Below are positions 12,398 through 24,298 of a stretch of DNA of 64,000 nt, piece after piece. This DNA is from Prostheceraeus crozeri (lineage: Eukaryota; Platyhelminthes; Polycladida; Euryleptidae), in NCBI GenBank assembly GCA_907163375.1, contig CAJQUW010008655.1, positions 315,001-379,000 of the forward strand, in the 5' to 3' direction. The position numbers and the translations under genes are program-made. The notes under the pieces were generated by a model, which was given only the letters and a program-made list of their open reading frames with translations, was not told the DNA's origin and did no database searches. The number at the start of each line of letters is the position of its first letter. Position 1 is the stretch's first letter.

Positions 12398-14104
12398 TTA
12401 AATTAGGAGAATTTCTTGCGCGGTGAGAATGAAAAAATAGAAAAACGTAATATGAAAAATATAAAAGAAGTCTGGACGTACGTGGACGGCGAGAGAGTTT
12501 TTAGTTGTCAAGATCATGACTAGCTTCCTTTTCTTCTTTTTAAACTCACTGTCTTCAATAGTCTCGGTCGATGTGCAAGCATCGTCTAACTTGCAAAATA
12601 TATTTGGCAATCTTCTTCCATAATGTAGTCCACTGGGTTGACAGTAAGGCTCTAGTGTTTCTAGTATGAAACTTAAACTGAGCCAAGGCGTTGGTAGGGA
12701 ATAATTGTTCGAATTTGGACACGAACATTGCATGTTTAGACAAGCAATATGAAGAACACTGTCCGCCACAGTCCCCGACAGCATTTTACGGCGAGCCCAT
12801 AAAATCATCTCCGACACGAAGCAATCGCAAAACTGAATTGCAAGTCGGACACTGAGTATGTTCCGTGGGTTAGGAAGGAATGCCAAAGGATTATTCGCAA
12901 GTTTAACAGTGCTTCTGTAGGGAGGCAATACGAGCGGTCTTTGACTATGGAAGTCAAAGCGTTTTAGGAAAGGAAATCGAGATAATTCATCTTGAATATC
13001 GCTAAATGAAGTCCCATCATTGTAGAAGGAAGAAACATTGAGTTGATACATCAGAAATGGTTGAGGCAAAATGCTAGCCAAACGTCGGTTTATTTTTGCA
13101 GCTTTTACAGGCAGCCATAAATTGTGAAACATTACTTCTTGTGGATGTTTTATTGGGTCTGCACCGCATTTTTCACATCTCCAAAAGTCCGGACAAAGTT
13201 TCAGAATGAGTGGATTTGAGCTGGATAAATGAAACTTTTCTATTGAGACACCTGGAAGTTTGCATATAGGTGCACTGATAATTTCCACAGACCAAAGCAT
13301 TTTTATGCTAACACTTTGAAGGTTTGGTAAATTATAAATTGAGTATCGACTGAAGCTGATTTGATTGTTAAAACAGTTATGAAAGCAACTCAACCAGAGA
13401 GATTTCAGTTGAGGCAAATTGGCAATAGCCTTAGTCATCAAGATGAGATTCGGACTAACTGTCATCCAGGAAAACTTTTGAAGACGATTCAATCCTTTCA
13501 ACAAAGATGAAGTCATGAAACTGATGTTATTATGAAGAACAGACAAAGATTCCAAGCTCCTCCCAAGACTTTCTTTTGATATTTTACGTAGCGCAAACGC
13601 TCGCTTGATGTGAAGTTGGCGGAGTCTTCGCAACGGCTGAAGATGGCTCAAAACTGTCATGGGATGTGAATGAAGATATAGCCGCTGTATATGCGGAGTC
13701 CCTCTGAACGTATCCCGCCGAATACTAGTAATTCCACGCATCTCTCGGCATACATGGAGGTAAGGTGACTTTGCTTTATCTTGAATTCGATCTACACACG
13801 TTCCACGAAGGATTAAAACTTGTAAGTTTGAAAATCCGGCCAGATGTGAAGCAGTCAATTCAATGTCGCGACGGATAATATCGATATGAAGATAACGAAC
13901 TCTTGATCGAGGCCATGGAAAGTCGTATAGAATCCAAGACCAACGCGCTAGTTTGCAATAAACAACGCGACCAACGTTGCTCACAGTACAGGGTGGACGA
14001 TGAACACGATAATTTGCAGAAGCAATGATGAAAAATTGGAGTAAGATCAAACTGATGAAATTCGGCGATGAGAATAGTCGTCGGAAACACCAAGGCCATG
14101 CCAT
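12398..14104 (-). CDS. Intronless secreted/surface leucine-rich-repeat protein, paralogue 2
   Basis: A 568-codon uninterrupted frame starting MAWPWCF, with a hydrophobic leader at residues ~15-30. Cys39 and Cys50 occupy the same numbers as in paralogue 1. LRRs span ~70-300 (LTASHLAGFSNLQVLIL, GITSIRRDTFRGTPHIQRLYL, IANLPQLKSLWL, IYNLPNLQSVSI). RCEKCGADPIKHPQ follows at 309-322, then a second repeat block and a cap with FCDC (425-428), Cys455, 460, 462 and 488, and Cys504 and 510. After a basic run (KKKKRK, 523-528) the last ~24 residues are strongly hydrophobic (DFFYIFHITFFYFFIL). No signalling domain follows. Shared motifs with 2771-4396 and the same strand indicate ancient duplication. The protein is probably membrane- or GPI-anchored; its ligand is unknown. 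The longer region upstream of Met1 adds no recognisable protein. Confidence 0.85.
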   Translation of the reverse strand: MAWPWCFRRLFSSPNFISLILLQFFIIASANYRVHRPPCTVSNVGRVVYCKLARWSWILYDFPWPRSRVRYLHIDIIRRDIELTASHLAGFSNLQVLILRGTCVDRIQDKAKSPYLHVCREMRGITSIRRDTFRGTPHIQRLYLHSHPMTVLSHLQPLRRLRQLHIKRAFALRKISKESLGRSLESLSVLHNNISFMTSSLLKGLNRLQKFSWMTVSPNLILMTKAIANLPQLKSLWLSCFHNCFNNQISFSRYSIYNLPNLQSVSIKMLWSVEIISAPICKLPGVSIEKFHLSSSNPLILKLCPDFWRCEKCGADPIKHPQEVMFHNLWLPVKAAKINRRLASILPQPFLMYQLNVSSFYNDGTSFSDIQDELSRFPFLKRFDFHSQRPLVLPPYRSTVKLANNPLAFLPNPRNILSVRLAIQFCDCFVSEMILWARRKMLSGTVADSVLHIACLNMQCSCPNSNNYSLPTPWLSLSFILETLEPYCQPSGLHYGRRLPNIFCKLDDACTSTETIEDSEFKKKKRKLVMILTTKNSLAVHVRPDFFYIFHITFFYFFILTAQEILLI

Positions 14105-15718
14105 GTATCACAGATGAAGGTGTTGGGACATATGAAGGATTCCCAGGATCAAACGTTCCTCTTGCGAAACCAACTGGCAACTGCGCCCGCTTGAAATGAA
14201 TGAGAAAAATCTAATAACATGATAGCGCACGTCGTCTGTCAGAAAGAAAGGTCGTTCTGCGCGGTAGAAAAGTGTAGTGACAGAAATTTAATTTGAAAGG
14301 CAACGTCACTCTTGGTGCTAGCCTCGAATGCTCCTCTCAGAACAATTTTGATGAATTAAGGTGAATTTGGTTAGGAGAAACACGCTGTTTACACCGATCA
14401 CAGGTAGCCAATGTGCAGATGTCTCACAACTGGGCGCGCCAACTCACTAGCAGGTAGTGATAGAGTTCAAGATAGGACCCAATTGAATCAGACGACAGTA
14501 GACAACGCTGGGGTTCCTGTCCACGTCATTTTGTTAATCGCCAGTAGAAGAGCGATGGCACATGTCGCGCATGTAATAACATGTGCATCTGTTATCCTTA
14601 TAATTTCCCAGCAGCGTCTGTTTATGTACACAGATGCATTGCCGGAACATGAATTATAGAGAAGAATTTAAGGTCCACATGACATCGGCGTTATCACAGC
14701 ATATTATTGAATTTGTAAATAAAATTCTCTAAGTTGGTGTTCCATTTCATTGATAAGTTTGATATTTTAAATTTTTGGTTGCAGTTCGTAATCTCAAAGG
14801 GAAAAAACAACTGACTTTGAATTGACATATCAGACACACAGCGAAATATATCTCTTGATGAAAGTAAGCCTCTGTGTTTTATAACTGATCTATGAGAAAA
14901 ATTAATCCGGTTTGGTACATGCACTCTGATGTGAATGCAAACAGTTGCTAAGATCTATCAAGTTGTGGTCCATCTTTCCAAAATGTTCAATGAAATGTAC
15001 TGGGCAATTGACTTTACTTGCATGTTGCATTGATGTCGTAAGCATATTCTCGATACGGGGTCTACGCTCGTCCTTAAACTGCCTAATGTTAGTGATTGAA
15101 TAATGGCTGAGTTAGAAAATTGATAAATACATACAGTTAAAGAATTTAGAGTCATGAACAGAATAGGAATAGGCCCGTTCCTGCCTTTATGCTTGGCAAC
15201 ACGAGCGAGCTGGGCCCCTTCAACTTGTGATTTCTTTCATCCCGTGTTGATGCACAATCGAGTTTAACTGGTTCAGCTTACAATCATGTCTATCATGCCG
15301 ATCGCTACTATTATTAGACATTGGTGGCTATTATACCTGAGCTTCCCCGACGCACATGAACACACCTACAATCTTCTCCATTAGATTATTTCACTGACTA
15401 TGATAATGGCATCAATTATATAATGATAAATAATGATCCTAGTACGCGATCTACGCGACGTCTCAAGCCTTTTGTACCACATATGACTATTTTTGTACAA
15501 TCCCATGCTTTGATTATGTTTTATATGATTCTTTGAAACAATTTCATAGCTTGGTGGCGTTGAATTTCAAATACGTCAAGCAGAGACGTCAGTTTGCAAC
15601 ATTATTCATGAGATTTGACACCAGTAATGTCGTTTTGTCATGGATAGCTCAAAATTTCCTCCTATACATCCAATGCAAAATGATAATTTTTGGTGATTCC
15701 ACCAATAATGACGGAAGC
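14105..15718. other. Unassigned intergenic DNA
   Basis: 5' flank of LRR gene 2. No convincing TATA box or gene is seen. Confidence 0.4.
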
Positions 15719-15745
15719 ACACCAGTAATGACGGAAATAGACATC
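15719..15745 (+). repeat. 27-bp direct repeat, copy 1
   Basis: An exact 27-base string containing CACCAGTAATGACGGAAATA is repeated at 16747-16773. A shorter relative, GACACCAGTAATG, lies at 15617-15629, and CACCAATAATGACGGAAG immediately precedes this copy. Confidence 0.7.
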
Positions 15746-16746
15746 AAAGGTGACTTCATCAGCTAGCTATGAATAGATATGTAAACATAATGCAAAATTC
15801 TCAAAGAATACAAAGCAATCATCAATTTCATATACTACATAGAAAATCTTATGTTTTCCCTTCAACACACTGTATTTCTTCTACCTCTGTTTTCGTTTCA
15901 TCATTGTGCTAGTCTTTTAAATAAAATGTTGAGGTGTCTTTGATGAAACATTTTCGATCGACAGGGGATGGGGTTTTTTTATATATGTTCATTCAACCCA
16001 TGAATTGCATGAAGTTTCTTGCTGACATTGGTTAGTTTAAAGAATCATGTACTAGTATCACTGTGTACAACCTCTAAGATATACCTTTCATATTGCATTT
16101 TCTCTGTTCCACACGAAAATTTGGCATTTCCAATATAGAATTTGATTTGATGAACAAAGTCTCACGTCACTGATAATATCAAATTATGAAGAGAATTGTT
16201 GTCAGATACACACATCGGAGGAGCGTGGCCAAGAGATATTGACGACAAAACAATTGAATGCATTTGCTCATCGCTCGAATTAATAGTTTTGTAGAAATTG
16301 CACAATTTAGGGTTTGAAATGATAGAAAAGCTTGGTGACAAGTTCTTTTCCAAGTGAGACAGTCCATGAAATAATGGAAATGGATTCTCGTTATGCCATG
16401 ATCGCAGCGAAAATAGTGGACAATTTCAAAGCATCTACGACCAGTTTCTCCTGCGATGGTAATTTTGTATTGCTCAGAAGATAAAAAAACAATGCTGTTA
16501 TCTTGGACATTTCAATAAATTATCATCACGTAATCTGATCAGCTGCCTACATATTGATTTCCACATTGTGAATATGTGTTTGGATTTGTTAATGAGTTGT
16601 GCAAAAATCTATTGCTCTGAATGCGTCAGTGAGCTGAAAAGGCTGGTCATGAAATGATCCATTGAACTGGAGCCTGAGATTTTCCCTTGATATTGAATGG
16701 GACATTGATATCTTAGAGAAACCTGTCTATGAATCAGTGATTTCGG

Positions 16747-16773
16747 ACACCAGTAATGACGGAAATAGACATC
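16747..16773 (+). repeat. 27-bp direct repeat, copy 2
   Basis: Exact repeat of 15719-15745, about 1 kb away. The sequence between shows no LTR, transposase or gene. Confidence 0.7.
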
Positions 16774-17840
16774 TCATAAATAATATGACTACTAGCTGAC
16801 AGGACGAAAATTTTCGCTACATTTTTTTTTAAATACCCGTGCAAGCAATGTTGGTTTCTATGCGAATACAAATGATGCACTCATGGAAGTTGAATGATTG
16901 GAGAAGCATTTATATTATTATATAGTAGTTCGCTTAAAGAGATTGTATTTGTGTATAGATTGTATTTTGTATTTGTGTGACCATGAAACGAAATATAGGA
17001 CACTTTCTTTTTACTTCTAGTTGATGTACTATATGTAAATTGCGTCATACATTGCTTTCATGTGTGGTCTCGACTGACCACAACTAACCACTTGAGAAAC
17101 TGAAATATTTGTCGAAATAATCTATGAAGCATAAGTTTTATATGGTATAAGGTTTATCAAAATTGAACCACAACTTCAACTCGAGAACATCATTCGAGAA
17201 TACATTTTCTTTGCGCAATTATTTTTGAAACGGTCTGCATATTCTTAATTGCTGCATTGTTCTCCTATGTCACAAAGAAACCTACCTTGTACCATATAAA
17301 GACCATATAGAGGTTAGGTAGCTGATTAGGTAGGTGTAGATCTACCTTACTCTTTACCCTAAGTTTTGCCACCTAACATAAGATTGAAAGAGGCTAAGAT
17401 GCTAGTACTTAAAGATTTTTCGCTCTTTTCATGATGTGTTAGGTAAGATATCTATTCCATGTGACAGCCAGAGTGAATCAAGTCAGTGTTAACCAAAGTG
17501 ACACACGACAATCTTAGTGTTGGCTGTGCAAATCGAACTCTCATTTCGTTGATCACTGTTCTCAAATCTTATCAAAGACAGTTAAAGAGAGATGTGAGCT
17601 CGTCAAAGGCAATCACGCCTGTTTTAGCTGTTTGAAAAAAGCAGACAAAATCACAGAGCTGAAACTTGTAATCGTAAGTAGTCATGCAGTGAGTTGCTAA
17701 CAACTGGTGAACCTTGCGGGAAGTTACATCACAAGTTATTGCATTACGAGAAACATGCTCTTGTTGGGATGGCAACATCAACAGGACTTATTAAGGATAC
17801 ACTCCTGCCAATTGCAGCGCTTAAGATGATGGGCAAAAGG
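16774..17840. other. Unassigned intergenic DNA
   Basis: Has a patch of repeated AGGTAGGT/ACCTAC words at 17280-17390 and nothing else recognisable. Confidence 0.4.
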
Positions 17841-17848
17841 ACAAAAAA

Positions 17849-18625
17849 GGGCACAAAAGGGCCGACAGTATGATAACAATGGGCTGGATTCAAAACAAAT
17901 CGAATAAGATACTGCCGTTTGTCTCATGTAGAGTTCAGGGGATCACCAGCAAAACTTCAATTACTCAATGCAGACACATACCCGGTCATACTAATGCCGC
18001 TGATCAAGTGTCACGTGGCACTAAGGTGAATGAACTCGGTGAAACATGGAAACGGGGTCCTGCATTTCTGAGACTCCTCCAGGAAAAACGGCCGGTGTAT
18101 CAACAAGAGAAGCAAGTGGAATTTTTCAATCCACCAATTGACCTCGAGAGAACCGATAGCACAGAATCGTCCAACTACAGACCGACATCGGTTGTTACTT
18201 CTTCAGTTACCACAACAAAGAATGAAATTATTCTCCCGGATGTTTCAAGCTGGAAAAGGGCAAAGCGTACAATGGCATACGCATTAAGATTCGTTGAAAA
18301 CTGTCGCTCAAAAGACAAGGAAACAGGCCCACTGAGTGCTGAGGAGATTACAAGAGCCGAACTCATTCTTCTGAAAGATGCACAGAAATCGTCACACAAG
18401 AAGTTGGAAAAAGGACAATTGTGCAACTTGACTCCCTTTATTGATGATGAAGGCTTGATAAGAGTAGGAGGCCGCTTAGCAATCGCCGAATTCTTAAGCT
18501 ATGACGCTAAACATCCTGTATTCATCCCAGGAGATTACCCGGTGGCAAAATTAATAATACGAGATTACCATGAACGAAGTCATTCCGGAGTGGCAGCTAC
18601 TGTGGCCAATGCTTGTGCAAATTAA
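17849..18625 (+). pseudogene. BEL/Pao retrotransposon pol fragment (RNase H end to integrase H2C2)
   Basis: A 251-codon frame from 17870, open a little further upstream to RADSM. The start carries the end of RNase H in the order seen in BEL/Pao pol: DSM-x-x-x-GWI, then KILPFVSCRVQGI, then CRHIPGHTNAADQVSRG and a GPAFLR segment. The end carries the lead-in to integrase: a LIRVGGRL motif, then DAKHPVFIPGDYPVAKLIIRDYHE and SHSG, part of the H2C2 zinc-binding region. It stops just after that motif. Protease, reverse transcriptase and the integrase core are missing and no LTR is visible nearby. This is a truncated relic inserted in intergenic DNA. Confidence 0.85.
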
Positions 18626-20445
18626 TTTGAATGTTTCCTGGTCAAAATTGTCCTGAAATAAACGACCTCAGCAACATCTAAAATTTACGTTTTACTTCTG
18701 CTTCGGAATAATCAACATCCTCTGACAGTTCGTGGAAATAGCATGGGTTGAACTAGGCTTTCAATCTGTCGTGGGTTGTTGATTTTTCGGCTAAATGTTT
18801 AGCGGATGCATTGGTTTTACTTGTTGCTGAGATTGCATCTGTTATTTATTCGCTGTTTATGTTGATTCGAGGCCTATCCTATGACAGTTTCATCCAGACC
18901 ATCTTGAGCCCTATTTTCGCAAAGTTCATTTTGACTTGAAGTCATTTTATCGACGTCCGGACCAATTTCATCAATTTTACGTATTTCTTATCAATACGCT
19001 CCTTTACAGTAAAGACAATTTGCATTTCCCTATACAGATTTCATGCATATGCCTTACACGATGACATGCATAAATTACTTAATAAATAATTTGTTCCGGA
19101 CCTCTCAATATCTAGGATTGAGTTGATTAACATAAATCTAGTTGGGTTTCCGTATAGGTAAAAGTTTTTAATTGTTTTATGCCGTTTATTCTTCGCTATA
19201 ATGACCATATTTTTGCTCCGTCGATTTCGTGATGAGATAATAATCTTTTAAATATATGAGCACTATTGATTATCCGCTTCTTCCAGTGGTTCAACATCTC
19301 GTGACCATTGATCATGTATGCTTCTATCATATGTAAATATCATCATGCATCATTGTGTCGTCCTACCCCATCATCTTGTATCCATGATCATTTTTCATTA
19401 TCACATAGCTGTCACTCATAACCTGAATTTTTGTATCATCACCAAAACGTGGCTCCTGTTGAAAAATATGCGTTCTGCTATACTGCTATTCAACTCATTG
19501 ACGAATTTTATCAACCAAAATCATATCATTCAAACTCATTCAAATTTGGAAATTCAATTTATGAAATTTATTTGCTTATTTTCATCGTCCCCATTGCATG
19601 CAAGCGTCATCCAACTTAAAGATATGACGTCTTGAATTTTGAATTGTTTTACAGACTTTCATATATTTTCAGCGGGATGACCATGACCACAATGTGTCCT
19701 ATGAGGACATTGCACAGCATTTCAAGCAAATTTATGTAAGAAAAAGGAAATCGTGTGAATTTGCTCGACATCAGTAAGAACCAGCATTTAGTGAACGTCA
19801 ACAACGTAATTCAATTGAATAACAGCCATTTCTGGGTCACAGTCTTATTTGTTATTCATGGCTTTGATATTGCTCTTGCTATCTGAATTATTCAGTACTT
19901 TTTGTATTCGAGCTTTGTACAAATGATGAAAATCTCTCCAATTTTATGACCGATAGATTGACATGGCATCATTCTTCAAAGAAAAGCTTTCTCATGATAC
20001 CAATGAAAAATTGATTGAAAGAATTTATGTAGAAAGTGGAGAAGGAATAAGAAACTGAAGTTTATAAAGCTTGATGTTCACAGCATGCTTAGTAGGGGAA
20101 TATAAATTAATAAATCTATACATGCACGTAGTATGACAGTGTGGATGTCGAAAGAGATTCACATTAAAAAGCAACTTAATATGAAAAAATGAACATTGTT
20201 GTTCCGAATTTCTGTAATACTCAAGGTTGACCTCTATCCCTTTTAAATCTCAGTGGATTCTGGAATTTCTTCAACAATTCAAGGGTCGCATTGTGCTTCA
20301 TCTTGGATTCATGGCTCATTTCAGATAAATGCCTTTATGTCCTGATATAGACCAAAATTATTTCGACTTCATAGTAGAGCGGAGACTTTTACATTTATCT
20401 TGAAAAAGGCGGGAGAGAGATTTAAAGGAACTGAGGTGCTAAATG
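18626..20445. other. Unassigned intergenic DNA
   Basis: No LTR or further pol sequence follows the BEL/Pao fragment. Nothing else is recognised. Confidence 0.4.
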
Positions 20446-20448
20446 ATC

Positions 20449-20632
20449 GCCGTGGCACATTGCTTAATGGTTTAAACTTGTGACATTTTTGTCGTGTGGT
20501 TGAGCCCCGAGTCGTAAGTCGCTATAGGATGGGCATCTGAACTAAAAGTATCACATCGCTCTAGTCAGTGTCTGACCATGTCAGCAACGTCCAAGCCCCC
20601 AGTGGATATTTAGTAACGCTAAAGCCTCATAT
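20449..20632 (+). repeat. tRNA-derived SINE, copy B
   Basis: Diverged copy of the element at 5803. It has CCGTGGCACATTGCTTAATGG (A-box region), GGTTGAGCCCC (B-box, 20498-20508), GGGCATCTGAACTAAAAGTA in the body, and AGTAACGCTAAAGCCTCAT at the tail. Confidence 0.7.
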
Positions 20633-20709
20633 GCAAATTCCAGTCTTTAATTAGCTTTACGCTAGGAAAAAGAAAGCAGAAGTTTAAAAGAAGAGTTGTG
20701 TTGAAATTG

Positions 20710-20800
20710 ATTTGTCATACATAGTCATATTTAATAGCATATTTAATCAGACATATTATTTTATAGCATATTTTATCAGACATAGCATATTTAATCGTAA
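20710..20800 (+). repeat. Short degenerate tandem repeat
   Basis: Units like CATAGCATATTTAATCAGA recur three to four times with deletions. A simple local array with no coding content. Confidence 0.5.
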
Positions 20801-22527
20801 TTCAACATTCTGTAACACATTATTTGGAATGCTCACATAGTCAGATTAAAGAATTGCTTCAGTCTTAAGCTGGTTGTAAAGTCAATTAATTTTTTTCATT
20901 ATTCATTCATATTAAGTCTTTTTCCAGATATTTAGCGTGGAATTTTTGAATATTTTTATATAGACTCTATCGAAAATAGTTGAAGGTTTGATAGAAAGTA
21001 ATTTGATTAATATCCCTATTTTTATTGCATGTGCTATGATTAATTGTCCGCCTGTCTGTTTTCATAACTGCATGGAAGCATCATCGCACTTAGCGAAGAA
21101 CTTTCTACCAAAATCTGTTATGTATTCTGATGATGTTAACATGTGCGCATGATGCATATGAATGAATTTCATGATGTAATTATTGTCAGAATTGTGCACA
21201 ATTTGAAACTTTCATTTTTATATTTAACAAAATCAACGCTTGAAGAATTGTCAATACAGATCAAACTTTATTTACAATGATTAATGCAGTAATGCCCCAT
21301 TGGAAGTGCATTACTCTTGCGTTGACAAATCTACGTATATTGGGAAAATATTGGGACAAAGAGTCGATGGAAATTTAGGGGATGCATTTTTGACGTAGAT
21401 ATTTTTTCAATCAGAAAATTAAATTTAAGAACTAATGTTAAAACTTAAAATTAATTAAAAATTAGAAAAGAACTCTAATTTGAAAAATCATTTAAAACTT
21501 CAATTAAATCAAATTAAAACAATGATGCATGAATAGGGCCTCTGTCATCTTTATGTCCCTAAAATGTACTCATGTGAATTTTGAATTCGCAACTTTATGC
21601 ATGATTGCTTGACTTCCAGAAATACATATCAGTGTTCCTTGCGGAAAATCAGCTCCACGAAGCGAGATCTGACGAGATTAAATAAATCAGAGTTGAAGGA
21701 AACTCCTGCACTACCAGTGAAATGCAATTTCGAACGGACGTCAGTGTATCTTGATGGAGAAAGGCCAGCTTCCTAAATCGATGTTCACATCAATGACATT
21801 TAGACAGAAATACAATTAGAACATTATTAAGATGTCGAGAAATATGAGCAGTTTTCATTAAATTTCCCAGATTTGCCAACCTAAGCATTTTTTATACTTT
21901 GCCTTGATGTTCATATCATAATTGTTCATCTGCCGTTGGGAATTGTCTGAATGAAGTCATGAATACCTCTCGATTCCTCTCACAGTTGCTCCCGGCGCAG
22001 GATATGAGACTGAAGTTAAAAAAATACTATTGACATTTTTCAGAGTCTCAAATTCCTACAAGCAGATCGTCATCCATTCGAATTCGACGTTCCAGGCAAT
22101 CACAAACTGATCAGCGCCGATGATATCCAAGAGTCTCTGATCTATCTAATATTTGCCTAAGTAATTTGAAGTCGTAATTATTCTCCCATGTCAAATAATA
22201 ATCACCGTGGAGAGAAGACGACAGCCAGCAAGAATCACGAACAATTGCTGCAGATCAAGCAAATATATTTCATCTCAGACATATTCTCGGTGCATTCGGT
22301 ATATAACAAAAAGGAAGAATCGACTGGAAATTATTATTGCATGCACAGAAACTATTCAGCTTTAATGTGCAAGTCTGCGGATCATCAATAAATTGTCTCC
22401 AAAGATTACACGAAGTCAATTAACTTTCAATCAGTTGCTGCCGATTGATTGTTTATTATCAATGAAATGCTTGCATCTGAGATGTTTTCGGATCAAAGTA
22501 AGTAGGTAACACTTTGCATCGAATCGG
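20801..22527. other. Unassigned intergenic DNA
   Basis: Includes a very AT-rich low-complexity patch (AATTAAA words) at 21415-21525. No gene is seen. Confidence 0.4.
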
Positions 22528-22535
22528 GTTGCGCC

Positions 22536-23336
22536 CATAGAGTAAGTATATTAGGTAGAGTGGTAGCTCCGCATTTATTAAATCCCCAATGTGTATACAC
22601 TTTCGATTTTATTAAATGAACTCAAAGGAGATACAGTAGGAATTGCTTTAAAATGTGAGATATACACATTTATGCAGCCTTGAAGAAATTGCAACGGAAT
22701 TGACTGATCATGATGGCATAAAGAGAAGAAAATGATATTATTTTGCAGATAGTCCGTGTATGACAGCCTTGGTGAGGTAATGTTTGTTAAATTGGCAACT
22801 CGATGACTTGCGCTATTGCTTTCCTGCTGAACTTCAAGAGAATTAAACGTGATCAGGCAACAACTGCCACTGGCATGGCCAAATCGCAGATTCAAAGACA
22901 ATGATTTCAATTAACTTTGAAAAATGCAAATGGGTCCACATCAATATTCAGATTCAAAAAATGAAACATGAATTAAAACTTGACATTTCAGCCAAGAAAG
23001 CTCGAATAATATCGCGACTTTTTCATGAAGACTTCCATTATAATACGGAGCATGAAATTCCCTTGATAATCAGCTTGATTTCTGCTTAGTTACGATGCTT
23101 ATTAGCAAATATTCATTCCTTTTGATATCCAACTTGTTTCATACTACTCATATAGGAGAGTCATCTCGGTAGTATATAAATTGGCAAATTTTGACTTTTT
23201 TCAAAAGTGCTCAAATAATTTTTTGGACAACGGGAAAGTAATCTCCGCAAGAAACTGAATCTATTGATATAAAAATTTTCTCTGTATACAAATACTTTTG
23301 TGAGTCGACACTCTACCTATATATCCCTACTCTATG
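22536..23336 (+). mobile_element. ~800-bp hAT-like non-autonomous element, copy 1
   Basis: Begins CATAGAGTAAGTATATTAGG and ends with the inverted equivalent CCTATATATCCCTACTCTATG. It is flanked by a perfect 8-bp duplication GTTGCGCC (22528-22535 and 23337-23344). Just inside the left end are two TTTATTAAAT words. No transposase is encoded; the open frames inside differ between copies. Orientation + is defined here by the TAGAGTGGTAGCTCCGC end being on the left. Confidence 0.9.
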
Positions 23337-23522
23337 GTTGCGCCCATTATCAGGTTGCAAAGTCATGGATTCAATGATCTGGAAAGAGTTCTACATAGGA
23401 CTATACCAAGTCTAATCACTTTCATTAATGTTTTTGTCAATTATTTCTGCAATATACTGCAAATCAAAACTTATGCTCAATAAAGCGTAAAAGTGTTCCT
23501 AATCATTCCAACCTGTTCCAAC

Positions 23523-24290
23523 CATAGAGTAGGGATATACAGGTAGAGTGTCGACTAAAAAAGTACCTGTATACAGTGAAAATTTTTAAATCAAAGGATT
23601 TGGTTTTTTGCGGAGATAACGTTCCCGTGGTCCAAAAAATTATTTGAGCAGTTTTAAAAAGTCAAAATTTTGCAAATTTATATAGCCTACTACCGCGTAT
23701 CGACATGACACCCCTATATGAGTAGCATGAAACAAGTTAAATATCGGAAGGAATGAATATTTGCTAATAAGCATCCTAACTAAGCGGACATTAAGCTAAT
23801 TATCGAGGAAATTTCATGAAACGCATTATAATGGAAGTCTTCTAAATTCATGTTTCATTTCTTTGATCTGAATAGTGATGTAACCCATTAACATCTTTCA
23901 AAGTTGATTGAAATCATTTGTCTTTGATTATGTGATTTTGCTATGCCAGTGGCAGGTTGCCTGTGATATGATCACGCTTAAGAAAATACTCTTGAGGTGG
24001 AGTATGAAAGTAATAGCAAGCCATCTAATTGCTAATTTAAGAAACAGTGCCTCTCCATGGCTGTCATGACACGGAGAATCTGCAAAATACCATCATTCCT
24101 TCTGCATTGCAATCATGATCACTCAATTCCGTGCCAATTTCTTCAAAACTGCAAAAATTTACATATCTCACATTTGGTAACAATTATCAACTATATCCCC
24201 AGGAGTTCATTTAATAAAATCGAAAGTGTTTACACATTGTGGACTTAATAAATGCGGAGTTACCACTCTACCTAATATACCTACTCTATG
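23523..24290 (-). mobile_element. ~800-bp hAT-like non-autonomous element, copy 2 (inverted)
   Basis: Same family as copy 1 in opposite orientation: left end CATAGAGTAGGGATATACAG, right end CTAATATACCTACTCTATG. A perfect 8-bp duplication GTTCCAAC flanks it (23515-23522 and 24291-24298). Only ~186 bases separate it from copy 1, so the pair forms a large imperfect palindrome. Confidence 0.9.
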
Positions 24291-24298
24291 GTTCCAAC

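Noticed and set aside
13860..14180. 106-codon frame overlapping the start of LRR gene 2
   Set aside because: Out-of-frame shadow of the LRR gene on the same strand.
22578..22910. 110-codon minus-strand frame in copy 1
   Set aside because: Inside a MITE and absent from the other copies.
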